DNA of 64,000 bases from Chlamydoabsidia padenii. Its lineage: Eukaryota > Mucoromycota > Mucoromycetes > Mucorales > Cunninghamellaceae. The stretch is from contig JAIWND010000023.1 of the NCBI GenBank assembly GCA_025330725.1, positions 248,001-312,000 of the forward strand. Direction: 5' to 3'. The translations under genes and the position numbers were made by a program. The stretch's first letter is position 1. The number at the start of each line of letters is the position of its first letter. A model generated the notes under the pieces. That model had not been told where the DNA came from, ran no database searches, and worked only from the letters and a program-made list of their open reading frames with translations. Shown here one piece after another: positions 11,601 through 22,818 of this stretch.

Positions 11601-11728
11601 CCAAAGTAACGATCGCATTACTGGACACTGTGGATTTACTGGAATTAGCGACAATAATGTTTGACAAGAATGCTCTCAAGAAACAAGTGGATGCCACCTT
11701 CACCGCCATGAAACAACAACAGCAGTGA
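8649..11728 (+). CDS. Rrm4-like RNA-binding protein, three RRMs plus MLLE
   Basis: Eight exons (8649-8821, 8980-9038, 9137-9420, 9489-9517, 9702-9744, 9914-10483, 10544-11124, 11185-11728) give 760 aa. RRM1 spans about 30-101 and is degenerate; RRM2 about 111-186; RRM3 about 219-295 with clear RNP2 (LYVKNL) and RNP1 (KGYGFVSY). A His/Gln-rich linker follows. The C-terminus has a degenerate MLLE-like segment (about 501-558, IVDMLLTLKKKERSL) and a clear MLLE/PABC domain (about 694-755, KKQLLGDRLFPLVKATG). Three N-terminal RRMs, no fourth RRM and C-terminal MLLE match Ustilago Rrm4 (about 790 aa), which carries mRNAs on moving endosomes, better than Pab1 (four RRMs). MLLE domains bind PAM2 peptides, so an endosomal adaptor partner is expected elsewhere in the genome. 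Function is inferred from architecture. Confidence 0.85.
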
Positions 11729-12589
11729 TCGTTAACCCAGGATATTACTTTATATACAATCACCCTTAATGACATACCCTTCTCTCACTCTCTTGGCTTA
11801 CACTTACTTAGCATTACCGTCTGTTTCGTTACTTCTACAATTTGTATACCAACTTCTTTTTATAATTACCCCTGACACTTAACTCTAGTCTCTTTCTCCT
11901 CCTACTTAGACATACTTTATTTGATTTGACTTTTTTTTTTTATATATATATATGGAAAACTTCATAAAGATATAATGCTTCCTTTGATCCTTTTTTATAT
12001 TTGACTTGATTGTTGTTTGGATCTTGATAAAGATGGTAGAAATTCTGAAAATGGCAGATCATTGGATGTTATAATGTCATGAAATGTGGGAAACTCTGTG
12101 TCATTGTGTCATTGGGGATCAATTATTCTTGTGACACAAAGAGCAAGGTATCATCGTGCAGCATCATTGTACTTTGCTGTTTCGGATAAACCATTCAATA
12201 CCTACATTAGATTTAGCCGGCAATGCAGTTATGGAATGATTCCTTTAATGACTAGCATCGGTTTACAGGTGAGTTTTCAAATCAAGCTGGGGTGGCGGGA
12301 TTTGAACATACGGCTTTATGTTCTTTGAAGAGGATGAGCTTGACTTCCTCATGTAGTAATGGTCAAACAATAAGTCCTGGGAAAGTGAACTAGAGCTTTC
12401 GTTTTAATGTTTTGGGCATAAAAGAAGAACTATTTAGCTATTACACCATAAAGGAAATTCAGAAAAGGCAACAAACACATTTCAACGGCACTTGCAGGAA
12501 CTTTCATGGATTTCGACAAACAGTTACATATATAAAGCATCCCCCCTTAATCTTAATTAGCCCAAACAAATACATGTATTTCCAAATTG
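11729..12589. other. Spacer downstream of the Rrm4-like gene
   Basis: The 3' region of the preceding gene, then unannotated DNA. It contains GGCGGGATTTGAA at 12294-12306, with no gene found just downstream. No coding exon is supported. Confidence 0.4.
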
Positions 12590-12645
12590 TGTTGACCCTT
12601 GTGTCTGTCAGGCCAAGCTTGCTATGTCTTTTACCTGTTCTTTGC

Positions 12646-12682
<37 letters not shown>

Positions 12683-13170
12683 TGGACGGGCAAGTGTTGC
12701 CCGTAGATGGTAGGAGATCGTATTATGGTGAAAAGACTTTGGATTTTTTTTTGAAACGTGAAGTGCTCGTCGTGTAGATTAGCTCTGACTGTGAAAGGGG
12801 GTTCGCCTAATCAAGAAATTCATGCAGAATCATCTGATTTTGAAATTTAAATTCCGATTTTGGTTGGGGGAATATCAGACCCACTCGGCAGTATCAGGTC
12901 TCACCCAGCTATCAAACCAATGCCAATAAAACAGATGCGTACTTTTTTGATGCATTCTCAGTAAAAAGTCCAGCCTTCAGGAGCTCATTTCAATCGAACG
13001 AATTTTAAGGTCAAATGTACCTGTCATTCCTTTTGCATTGACAATGTCAAAAGAGCTTAACGAAAGTCTAGCTCTGTCTTTTTTGTTACTTATCATGCTG
13101 AAAGCGTGATAGGAGAAGAAAGGAAATGGAGGAAGAATAGTAGTAAAAGACTAGTTTCTCGATCAGAGGT
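12590..13170. repeat. Dispersed repeat family A, copy 1
   Basis: Four blocks recur near the right end of the window with clear identity. CCTTGTGTCTGTCAGGCCAAGC at about 12596 matches about 63112. AAAAGACTTTGGATTTTTTT with GCTCGTCGTGTAGA at about 12731-12780 matches about 62811-62860. The CCAATAAAAC block at about 12920 matches about 63215. AAAAAGTCCAGCCTTCAGG at about 12963 through GTAGTAAAAGACTAGTTTCTCGAT at about 13160 matches about 62548-62752. Block order differs between the two copies. No protein is recognisable. Confidence 0.7.
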
Positions 13171-14521
13171 TGTGTGTGAAACCCGCTTCATGAGAACGAT
13201 ATATGTGATCCCAATGTCATGTCGTTCGGTACCATTCATTCCTATCATACGCATTAGGCCAACAGACAACCAACTCCCTAATAATTTTTCGTTTATCAAA
13301 AAGTCATATGCATAAAGTGCTTGATATGTTTTTTTTTATTACATCCAGAGTCATTTCTATACTATATCTACAGCTATGTCTATACTATAGTGAGAAGAAG
13401 AAGGGGGGGGTGATAAAAAGAGAGCCTAAATTATGTGAGTGAAGAAGGAATGAGAGATAAAGAATGTCAGAGACCGTCACCACTTTTGTTCATCGTCCAA
13501 TCCAACCCAATGTTAAAGAGTAAGCCGCTCGTTTCTTTCCTATTGTCTGATCATCTAACCCTACTGAATAAAGACATATTTAACTGATCATTTTACCTTT
13601 CCCTGATCTGTCGAGGCGGAGTTTTGTTAAGACGTTCATGCAAAGTGGGTGAAAGTTTTCGTGATGAGACAGTTGATGATTTGTACCCAGTTTGACCTTG
13701 CGCCCAGCCATAGGCGTCGATTCAGGTAAATAGATGATCAGTCGCCCAAGTTGTTGCTTACGTTTGCTGGTATTTGGGTCACCTATTCACCTAGACAGAA
13801 AGAAAAAGAGAGATAGAGAGAGAAGAGAGGTATTAGTATCAGAGCCTTGATGAAGTTGTTAACTCAAAAGAGAAGGACCCATTTTACAGTATCTCCTCTT
13901 TTATTTTATTTTTCCTGTTATTTGATTGCTTTACCTTTTCCCCAAGTTTGTCCATCACCAATACATAGCCCATACACAAGGAGTTAGTATATATCAATTC
14001 TACCTAAACATGAAGAAAGACGAAGAGAGAAGCAAAAGTATTAGTATCAAAGTCTTGATGAAGGGTGCAGACAGTTTCACATTACCATCCTCTTTCCCTC
14101 CGTTAGAGATTCATCGCCATTAGTCAGTTATACCCCATTACCACAGAGTCAGTTGTTTCGTCACCGCTTTTGTTCTTCTTCGCCTGCCCGTTCCCAACCA
14201 TTGTGAGTTTCATACTTGTGCCAAAGTTGTGTATTCGTTGTAAGTAGTGCTAGTTGGCGAAAGTTGGCTTGTAATCAGTAGTTTATCAATCCATCGTCAA
14301 TGATACAGTACAGTCATAATGCCATGTTAAGGGTGAGTAAATAAGAGGAAAAAGAGAAAGGAGGAAGAAGAAAGAAGAAAGATTAAAGTGGCACGACGCC
14401 TCTAAAAAAACAAATTTAGCTTTTAAACACCGCTATTTGAAAGTGAGGAAGTAAAAATAAACTTTTCGGGCTTGTAACAATGTTGAATGTTGAAATCCCG
14501 AATTTCTGTATGGTGAGCTAC

Positions 14522-14559
<38 letters not shown>
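13171..14559. other. Gene-poor spacer
   Basis: No supported gene. It contains purine-rich tracts (about 13800-13830 and 14340-14385) and a T run of almost 40 nt starting near 14525. A reversed copy of the recurrent word (TTGAAATCCCG) lies at about 14489. Confidence 0.4.
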
Positions 14560-14564
<5 letters not shown>

Positions 14565-14760
14565 AGTCAGGGTAAAACGATCTTGAGGCTATATTGCTCC
14601 AAACAGTGGACTTGGTATATTGGCCATTATTTAAGATTTGTTGGAAATAGGCTGAGGAATGCTCATGGTCACTTTTGTCATTAGCATCGCTTGTCCATTA
14701 AGCCAGTAGTGTAAGATTCCAGATGAGGGTAAGCGGGGTTGGAAATGAGTTTTGTCTTTT
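14560..14760. repeat. Dispersed copy of the 242-bp repeat
   Basis: A diverged copy of the repeat that is tandem at 39366-39925. Shared landmarks in order: AAAAGTCAGGGT, ACGATCTTGAGG, TTGCTCCA, GTTGGAA.TAGGCTGAGGAATG, CATGGTCACTTTTGTCATTAGC, CTTGTCCATTAA and GAGGGTAAGCGGG. Copy number and divergence suggest an old mobile or satellite-like family. Confidence 0.75.
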
Positions 14761-15407
14761 CTAACCTGGGGTTAAAAACTTGAACCGGCATTTGAAAATT
14801 TCAAACTTGCATGATTTGCCATAAATCTCTTCGCATTCAGCGGAAATGGTAAAGTTCCATCGTGTTGTGAACCAACGAATAATCTAGTCAACTAAAGATG
14901 CGTTTATTTGAAACAGATTACAATGTCATAGCGCACAAAGGTGATTATAGGATAGGATTATGCTGCTCCTACCGTGTTTGACGGTCTTCCTTACCCCTGC
15001 TACTCGCACTACAAATGTCTCATGGACTGACCGACCACATTTTTATTTAGTGCCATGTGAGTAATGATGAGTGACACTCAAAGCGGAATTTAGATCTGTA
15101 ACCTTATCTTCATTAATTCCTTTTCGGCGGTTCTCGATATAAAAGCCATCAAAATGGCTCCTGCTCTCCATATCAATGTATAATCATATAAAGGTTCATA
15201 TAAATGTAAAAAGTATAATTATGGTGTAAAGAACGAACGGATGGTCATTAAAAGAAAGTGATTCAAGCTAAGAAGTTATGGAAGCCTTTTTTTAAGGATC
15301 AGAGGCGGGTGTTAAAAAACTTTTTTTTTTCTCCTTCGGTTGACCCGAGATTAAAATTTTTTCTCTCTCTTTTCCTTTCTCACTTTACCACTCTCATCAC
15401 AAGTTGA
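14761..15407. other. Upstream region of the amino-acid transporter
   Basis: A TATA-like TATAAAAG lies at about 15138-15145, and GGCGGGTGTTAAAAA, a variant of the recurrent word, at 15304-15318, followed by a CT-rich leader directly before the ATG. No coding exon was seen. Confidence 0.4.
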
Positions 15408-17421
15408 ATGGATCAAGAAAAGACTAGTAGCAGCTCATCTGCCAATTATACAGCAGGAAAAGATATTCGACGTCGATCTTTGACTTCGATTGAATCAGCA
15501 CCGAGTCCAATGCCATCATCACTTCGGTCTGTCACTAGTGATGTGATCGAAAAGCTACCTGAACCTCATATGGGTCTCTTAAGTAGTTGTAATATGGTAA
15601 AAGAAAACAATCTGTCAATACGAAAAGAAAAGAACCCTAGCAACAAGATCAAAACCTTATTTTCGTACTTTCCCACGCTTATAGATTGTGGGGTTAATCA
15701 TTGGCAGTGGTATCTTCGCTTCACCAGGCCCTGTCACTTTGAAGGTGGGTGCGGCGGGCACAAGTTTGGTGATATGGAGTGTAGCTGGTATTCTTAGTTA
15801 TCTCGGTGCCATGTGTTACGCAGAACTGGGCACGATGATTACTCGATCTGGTGGCGAATATCAGTATCTCAATGAAGCTTATGGTCTTTGTCTTGGCCTT
15901 ACTTTTACCTGGAGTAACTTGCTGCTAACTAATGCGATCGGTACTGCCTCGATTTCTACCGTCTTTGCTCAATACATTCTACAAATGGCCTATTTCGATT
16001 CCAGCCATCCCGATGCTATACCTGACATGCCTGATTATGCTCTTAAACTCGTCGCTATTGCTTGCATTTGGACTGTCGTTGCTTTTAACTGTTTTGCTCG
16101 AAAGGCAGGTACCTGGGTGCAGAATGTCTTTACTGCTGCCAAGTTGATTGCTTTAATCATGATCATCATTATTGGATTTATCTGGTTGGGTAAAGGCGGG
16201 GTTCGAAATTTGGAAAACGCATTCGAACTCAGTAGCACAAACGCTTTGGATTATGGGACCTCCTTATATTTGGCGCTGTTTTCTTATAATGGTTGGGTAA
16301 GCTTCCTTTTTTTCCCTTTATTCTTTCTTCTCTTTTATTCTTTTTTTCCATCGTTTTCTAACTTTTGCCTTTTTTTTTTTTTTTAATACCTCCTTTATAC
16401 TTCTTTACTTCTGTCACTTTCTATCTTCCTCCTTTTTTATAGAACAATCTCAACTATGGTATATCCGAAGTGAAGAATCCTAAAAAGGTTTTACCCTTGG
16501 CCATTACGATTAGTTGCTTTTTGGTGACAGCTGTTTACGTCCTTGCCAACATTGCCTACTTTGCAACACTTCCTGTATCAACAGTCGCCAATTCTACTAC
16601 GGTGGCAATGCAACTTGGACTGGTAAGCATGGGTAATGCTGGGGCTTATTTCTTTGCTCTCATGGTCGTCCTCTCCACTTTTGGTGCGGTGAATGGTAAT
16701 ATCTGGGCAGCCTCTCGTTTGGTGGCCACCTGTGCTTCTGAAGACAGTGTGTTTATACCCCCCTTCTTTGGTAAATTACATTCTAGTCGAGGCACACCTG
16801 TTACGGCTTTACTTCTCGTGGGTATCATTGCTACGATCTGGTGTATTCCTGGTAATTTTACTTATCTCGCCAAGATGTATAGTTTTACTGGTTGGTTATT
16901 CTATGGGATCACAATTTCTGGGCTTGTGGTAATGCGATTCAAGAAGAGCACCAAGGATTTGGAACGACCCTTCAAGGTAAGTACAATTGGAAATGGAATG
17001 ATGTGATATTAATTTTCTCTCTCTCTCTCTCTCTGTCTTCTTTTTTAATTGGTAGGTCTGGCTTCCTCTTGCTGTCTTCTTTGTGATCATTGATTGTTAC
17101 TTGGTGGTGGCTCCTTTGGTAGATGCAGGTAGCGAAGGTGTGTATCAATATATCATCTGTATCATCGTCGGTTTACTGGGTATTCCTTTATGGTATGTTC
17201 GTGTCAAGAATCCTGCTATTGGTCGAAAACTATTTGGATGGTTGCCATTCTATGAAGATGCCAAGATCCTCCAGTCTCGCTCAACCAAACCAGATGTGGC
17301 TACTCATGGTGCTTCTTCGGATAAAGGATTCGACTCACCTCCCTTCAAGGACAACAACAATGACGACGATGTATTGGATGAAAAGGTTTTGGAAGAAGAC
17401 CATCACTGTCCGACAAAATAG
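15408..17421 (+). CDS. LAT-type amino-acid transporter (APC superfamily)
   Basis: Plasma- or vacuolar-membrane amino-acid permease. Four exons (15408-15596, 15685-16296, 16443-16976, 17056-17421) give 566 aa. After a hydrophilic Ser-rich N-terminus, TM1 carries the APC hallmark IVGLIIGSGIFASPG. The order of about 12 hydrophobic segments follows, including YAELGTMITRSGGEYQYLNEAYG, typical of L-type transporters, and SYNGWNNLNYGISEVKNPKK. The C-terminal tail is acidic (DNNNDDDVLDEKVLEEDHH). LAT members exchange neutral or large amino acids; the substrate cannot be read from sequence. Methionine-permease relatives are the main alternative. An AATAAA-type signal lies near 17581. Confidence 0.92.
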
Positions 17422-17898
17422 ATTTAGGCAACTACTACCAATACCCTATCCCCTCTCCACTTGCATTATCTCACACTTCTTCACTCTCTATTACTGTTGT
17501 ATTCTTTTTAGATTAGTTTCTCATTATCATTATCACTTGTATCATCTTTTTATCATAATCATTATAAATCATCAATGCAAAATAAATACTATTTGAATAT
17601 TTGATCTACACCATGTCTTTTAAAAAATGATTCATTTACTTGCATGAATTTCAAATCCCTGTCTTCTTACGCATTTGAATTTACAATCTTTGTTGATTTA
17701 CACCAATGTTATTGATGATAACTTTAACATCATCGCCGACAAGGAGAGGATGGAGGTTCTCGATATCATATCACACTGTCCTAATGTATGAAGCAGAACC
17801 AGAGCCGATGCGACCAATTTTTAAAAAACCCCGCCAGAGTCTGTTCATTTTTTTTTTTCTTTTCTCCACTTTACTTTTTGTTTTATAGCATACGATGG
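17422..17898. other. Spacer with reversed copy of the recurrent words
   Basis: The 3' region of the transporter. At 17641-17659 TGCATGAATTTCAAATCCC joins both recurrent words in one unbroken run. No gene is supported. Confidence 0.45.
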
Positions 17899-19115
17899 AT
17901 GGATTACACTCATGGTGTTTTTACTATTGTTCTGGTCAACCTCTTTTTCACTCCTTCTCATTCCATTACACCTACCGCAAGTAATCTTCTGGCATCTTTT
18001 ACACCAATCAACACTCAACCAAAAGTCTCTCATGGTATTGTGTGTCTGTATCAAGGTAAATATTACCCTCTTCTCTTACTATTAACAACCACACATCCTT
18101 CACCCACATTATGGTTGCTTGCTTTGGTACCATGACCTGCAAAAATTATTATACAGATCGACTATTCTGTTTCCCTACTTTACTTTTACATGATATAGGA
18201 AAATGGCGGTTTGGGACAAAAGACTTGAATGCAAATCTTACACCAGTCCCCAGGAATAGGCCATTGGGTGACAGATAAACCATAACATCAATACAAACTA
18301 ATCGGTGGTTTGTATGTTATTTGACTTTTTAAAGTATTTATAGGATGTATCGAATGGGAATTCATAGGATGCTGGTATCAGGAACTCTTGTTTCTGGTTT
18401 GCTTAGGTAAGTACGATATTCTTTTGTTATAAACTATTTTATTTTGATAGGAGGTGCATAAACCTTGTGATCTGTTGGGGGGGGGGTATGATTATGAATA
18501 CCTCTTGTGTATAGGATCCTAGTAAAGTAACAAACAATTAGAATATGCTCAACTCATCTACCGTTCATTACTAGGGAAGTAATCTGGGATGATAAGGTTT
18601 GCTCTGTGTACCTGGTAAGATAGCCTAAATATAAAGATTGATGATGATCAACTCCCACTAACCATTCCTTTTATTGATGACGATTGATTGGAAGAGATGG
18701 CATTGTTTCACATCGACATTACATCAGTGAATTGGAATGGGTGTGGAGATCGATGACGGCGGTCGATCAATTGGAATTATATCATCAATCTCAAACAAAA
18801 CAACTCACAGAAGATAGCCGACAATAACTAACAAGAATGATTTAGGCACCACGTAGGTAATCTACTTTGTACAATGTATTACGAATGTAATAACGGGTGG
18901 TTATATCGACATGGATCGCTATCTTACCACGGTATAATCACGACCAAGTTTCATAATACGGTGATTTGGATCAGAACTTTGGCAATACATACCGATATTT
19001 TTTTGTACGACCTACTTTAATATCGAATGACGGCGACGAGCGGGGACAACGGACGAAAGACTGGGTTTATTACCGACTAGAAATAGATCATTTTGGTATT
19101 ACTTTTAGTTTGTAA
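17899..19115 (+). pseudogene. Decayed or mis-sequenced multi-exon gene, unknown function
   Basis: Not recognised. Several coding-like blocks share one strand. A signal-peptide-like start, MDYTHGVFTIVLVNLFFTPS, begins at 17899 and ends at a GTAAAT donor near 18056. Later blocks include EVIWDDKVCSVYL (about 18577-18613), GIVSHRHYISELEWVWRSM (about 18698-18755), an exon from about 18846 reading LYRHGSLSYHGIITTKFHN, and a final block ending DWVYYRLEIDHFGITFSL with stop at 19113-19115. They cannot all be joined: at least one junction fails and the last two blocks are one base out of frame across a seven-T run near 19000. Either the gene is decaying or the T run was miscounted. Confidence 0.4.
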
Positions 19116-19798
19116 TCTTACTTGTAGTATAGTTAAAATAATGACTTTTTAATATGTTATGATGAATAAATAACATGTGGTCCTTTGGGATTACCAATGG
19201 TAATAAATATAACCTGTCTCGACTTGGAAGATGATAAAGTTTAATCACCGCCACTTCGATAAACATTTATGGTAATTACTTTCCATAATGATCTCCATTA
19301 TTCTGTAATGTTCGATTGGCGACTTTGCGGAAAAAAGGGACCCGAATCACCCTGATTGAGACGAGACAAAAGGAACAATTTAGATCAAAAAACACTAGAA
19401 ACAAGAACTTTCGAGAGCTTGCTTTGGTGTAGACGAGAAGTCAAAAAATGTATCCATTCCCTTGCCTTTTTGAGGCAGAACTTTTTCTTGTGTGGTGAAT
19501 GAAGGGTGCCTCTTTTAGAAGGGATATATAAAATCTTTTTCCTTCCTTTTCCTTCCTTTTCCTCCCTCCCTCTCTCCTTATTGATTTCTCTTTTCTTTTT
19601 GGACTTTTCCCCCCTTATTCCATCTCCACACCAGCCTTACACCCTTGTCAGCTGCATTCACGCTCAGGCAAACAAAAAGTATAAAAAGTAGGATACCTAA
19701 TTAAATCTTTTCTTCCTTCTTCTTTTTGATACATATATCTTACTTATACCCAAACTTTTTTTTTTATCTACCCTTATTCCCCTTCTTCTTCTTTTGAC
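19116..19798 (+). promoter_or_regulatory. Promoter and leader of the HSF gene
   Basis: GATATATAAAATC at about 19523-19535 is a good TATA box. It is followed at once by a CT-rich tract (19535-19610) expected at the transcript start. The remaining sequence to the ATG at 19799 is a T-rich leader. Confidence 0.55.
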
Positions 19799-21417
19799 AT
19801 GGTTAGAAATCGAGCAAAAAACTCATTGTCTTGTTGGATCAACACTTTCCCTCATAAGAGTAAATCTTATACTTGGCACAACACACTCTATAATAACTGC
19901 ATTGTGGACAAGCGCGTCATGAATGAAAAGAAAAAACGACAACAGCAACAGCAACAGAAGCGTCAAATCTCATCGTCATCTCCACCATCATCATCATTAC
20001 CACCAACATCAATTGTATCATCACCTGTATCATCAACAATCACAGAGGATTACTCTTGGGGTCATCGAAGGTAATGGCAAAGTTAAAACGTCCAAATGTA
20101 GAAACTCCGACAATTTATTATTTCGCATGAATCCAACATTTTTCTTCTTTGTGCTTCTATTCCCTTTCTCACATCATTCTATTTCCTTATCTAGCACTAC
20201 TTCTAGCGCGCCTCCTTCGTCATTGACTCCTCTACCTCCTCCTTTGTCTCCTATAGAGGTGATGGTAAATGATCGCTTCATTCATGAAACAGGTCCACCC
20301 ACTGCTCTCTCTATATTACGCACTCAACCGGCTTTCATTGGTAAATTATACAAGTAAGTCATTGTTTATGATGTAATGCTTGTCTTCTTTGGAGAAGTAC
20401 AAGTGAGGGGTGGGATTAGAGTATTGGTCTCGATGGCGATCGGGAAGGGGATCGGATGGGTTACACCAACTTTTTTACTGACTTTTTTTTTTTTTTTTTT
20501 TTTCTATTTTATTCTATTCTATTCTATAATCGTAGGATGTTAGAAGACAGTACTCAAGATATGATTTGTTGGTCCTCCAATGGTGAATACTTTAGTGTAT
20601 ACAACTCTGCCTTGTTTTCTAAAGAAGTTCTTCCTCAATACTTCAAACACAATAACTGGCAAAGCTTTGTCCGTCAACTTAATAGTAAGTTTGGGGAAAA
20701 AATGGACTACAAAAAAAAAAATCGATATGCAGGTGGGATTTGAATTTGAAATCCCGATTTATTAATCCCCCCCTTTTTTTTTTAATAGTGTATGGGTTTA
20801 GCAAAATCAATGAAATGATCCATTCCAACATCAGCTTTGATAATCAAACATGGGATTTCAAGCACCCACATTTCAAAAGGGGCGACTTTCAATCTTTGAT
20901 CCTGGTAAAAAGAAAACCTGTCCGTCCTTCATCAATGACACTGTCTGGGGCCTCCAGCACTGGCACCACTCCATCTATTGTGGCCCCATCATCACCCTTC
21001 CATCAAGTATCTAATAGTGGAACAAATTCTCCAGATGGGCGAACTGGATCTTCATCTTCATCTTCATCTTCACCCTCTTCATCGCATCAACAGCCACAAC
21101 AACAACTACGACTACAATATCCTCAGGATCAATCAATGGAAGAAGAAACAAACATGGAAAACAAAATCTTACAGCTGGACGAACAAGTATATCAAGTCTC
21201 CAGCAATGTCGGCTTTCTTACAAACGAAATCCAAGACATAAAGTCTTTGATCCAAAAGCAACAAACTGTAAGTAACATTTTAAATCCCGAAAATGTAAAT
21301 CCCGAAATTCATGCAAACTTTCCCCCCCCATTTAGATGATTCATGATTTGGCCAACCTTGTCCGATCATACAATGGTAATTCCTAACTAATGAATGAATA
21401 AAAATGCATGATACTAA

Positions 21418-21453
<36 letters not shown>

Positions 21454-21861
21454 GATTCTTCCTCATCAGCAGCAGTGGCCAAAGTATTATCTTCTACAAA
21501 TACCAACAACCTTGATAATCCTCGTCATTGCAATACCAGTCTACCTTCTATCCATAACCTGGCCAATAGTTTGGATACAGTGACAACGATACGAGCACAT
21601 GATCGACAACAACATCACCACCCTATGAATGTCACTTCCTTCTTTAACAATGAATCGGGACCATCCATGTTAGACCATTATCAACGAAGATCAGCCTCAC
21701 CTCCATTAATGGATCATCATCAACGAAGGAGATTCTCTCATCCTACACCAACAAACACCAGTCGGTCATCTAATCAAATCCACCCTCTACTAAACGACGA
21801 TGATCATGAAAATGACAAGGATAATGATAATGATGATGATTTGATGGATGAAAACCACTAG
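19799..21861 (+). CDS. HSF-type heat-shock transcription factor
   Basis: Six exons (19799-20070, 20195-20353, 20536-20684, 20789-21267, 21336-21375, 21455-21861) give 501 aa. The HSF DNA-binding domain spans about 125-235: [68 protein letters not shown]. Ser- and Pro-rich linkers lie on both sides. A coiled-coil-like segment (ENKILQLDEQVYQVSSNVGF...LIQKQQ) follows at about 325-360, as in the HSF oligomerisation region. The first-exon frame (Lys/Gln then Ser-rich) is chosen because it splices in phase; an overlapping frame that starts at 19923 is His-rich and would read through the intron. The true start could be the in-frame Met at 19919. Paralogues such as Skn7- or Sfl1-like factors are alternatives. 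Confidence 0.9.
20735..20755. repeat. Palindromic pair of the recurrent word inside an HSF intron
   Basis: GGGATTTGAA is followed after one base by TTGAAATCCC, an inverted pair, within the third HSF intron. The fourth intron (about 21276-21312) carries AAATCCCG twice plus ATTCATGCAAA. Confidence 0.6.
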
Positions 21862-22188
21862 CTCCTTCGTTTTACTATAGTCTCCCACATTCCTTCATTA
21901 CACACATGCTTTTTTTTTTTTGTCTTTAACCCAATTGATATTTTATGTATATATAACACATGGCACATTTCCCCCCCCCTACTTCCACATACACTTGTTT
22001 TTTTATACTATGCATCCCAAAATCAAATAAAAGAAGTCAATGAAGACAAATACATCCAGTTTATTATTAATGTTGTTGTCATCCTTGTTTTATTTATATA
22101 TCAATTGTTGTTACTACAAAAACGGTTGGGTAATGGGGGAGGGGGTTACTATTCAAAGTGTGTTAAAGAGAGAGAGAGGAGGGAGCAA

Positions 22189-22818
22189 TTAAGCAGCGAC
22201 AGCCTTGGCTTGGGTACCTAGTTTTAGCAAACAAGATGTTAAAAAGTTAATAAAGACCTACACCTTTTTTCCTAGTTTTTTTTTTTTTTTTTTTTTTTTT
22301 TTCCTTCTTACCTTCACGGAAACCATTCTTGAAACGGCGGTGGACCACCTTCAAGTATCGCATACGACCAGTACCAGTTGTCTTTCTTCTCTTACCCTTT
22401 TCGGACCAGTTGACTATACATAAAAAGATGAGGGTGAGTATTCGTATAGAGGAGTGTTTACTGTTTAGACTTACAGGATCGAATCTTGGCAGCAGGGTAA
22501 CCACATTGAGCGCAGGTCTTCTTTTGCTTGTGATAAGAGCGATCACCGCAACGACGGCACAAGGTGTGAGATTTGGTATGGCGCTTACCGAATGAGGAAG
22601 TACCTTTGGTCTATTGATGAGAGATGTGTGTTAGTTCAAATAAAAAGTCGTTTAAAAGGATCATTCGTCGTGGACAGCCACTTCCCCCCCTCCTATGTCG
22701 TTGTTGTCATATCCATCCATCCATCCATCCATCCATCCAAACCGTATATGGAGGGAAGTGCGTCTGTGTACGTTATCGTTCGTCGATGATGATCTAGTTT
22801 AGTGTTCTTACATACCAT
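22189..22818 (-). CDS. RPL37: 60S ribosomal protein eL37
   Basis: Structural protein of the large cytosolic ribosomal subunit that binds 5.8S/25S rRNA. Four exons (22818-22816, 22610-22475, 22413-22312, 22217-22189) give 89 aa, the usual eL37 length. Exon 1 is only the ATG. The product starts [19 protein letters not shown] and holds the zinc site as [20 protein letters not shown] (four Cys), followed by [17 protein letters not shown] and [12 protein letters not shown]. An intron directly after ATG is common in ribosomal protein genes. The leader is purine-rich on the plus strand, i.e. pyrimidine-rich in the mRNA. Confidence 0.97.

Noticed and set aside
19923..20357. His-rich frame as the N-terminus of the HSF protein
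   Set aside because: It would read through a well-formed intron (20071-20194) and the overlapping Ser-rich frame splices in phase with the DNA-binding domain.
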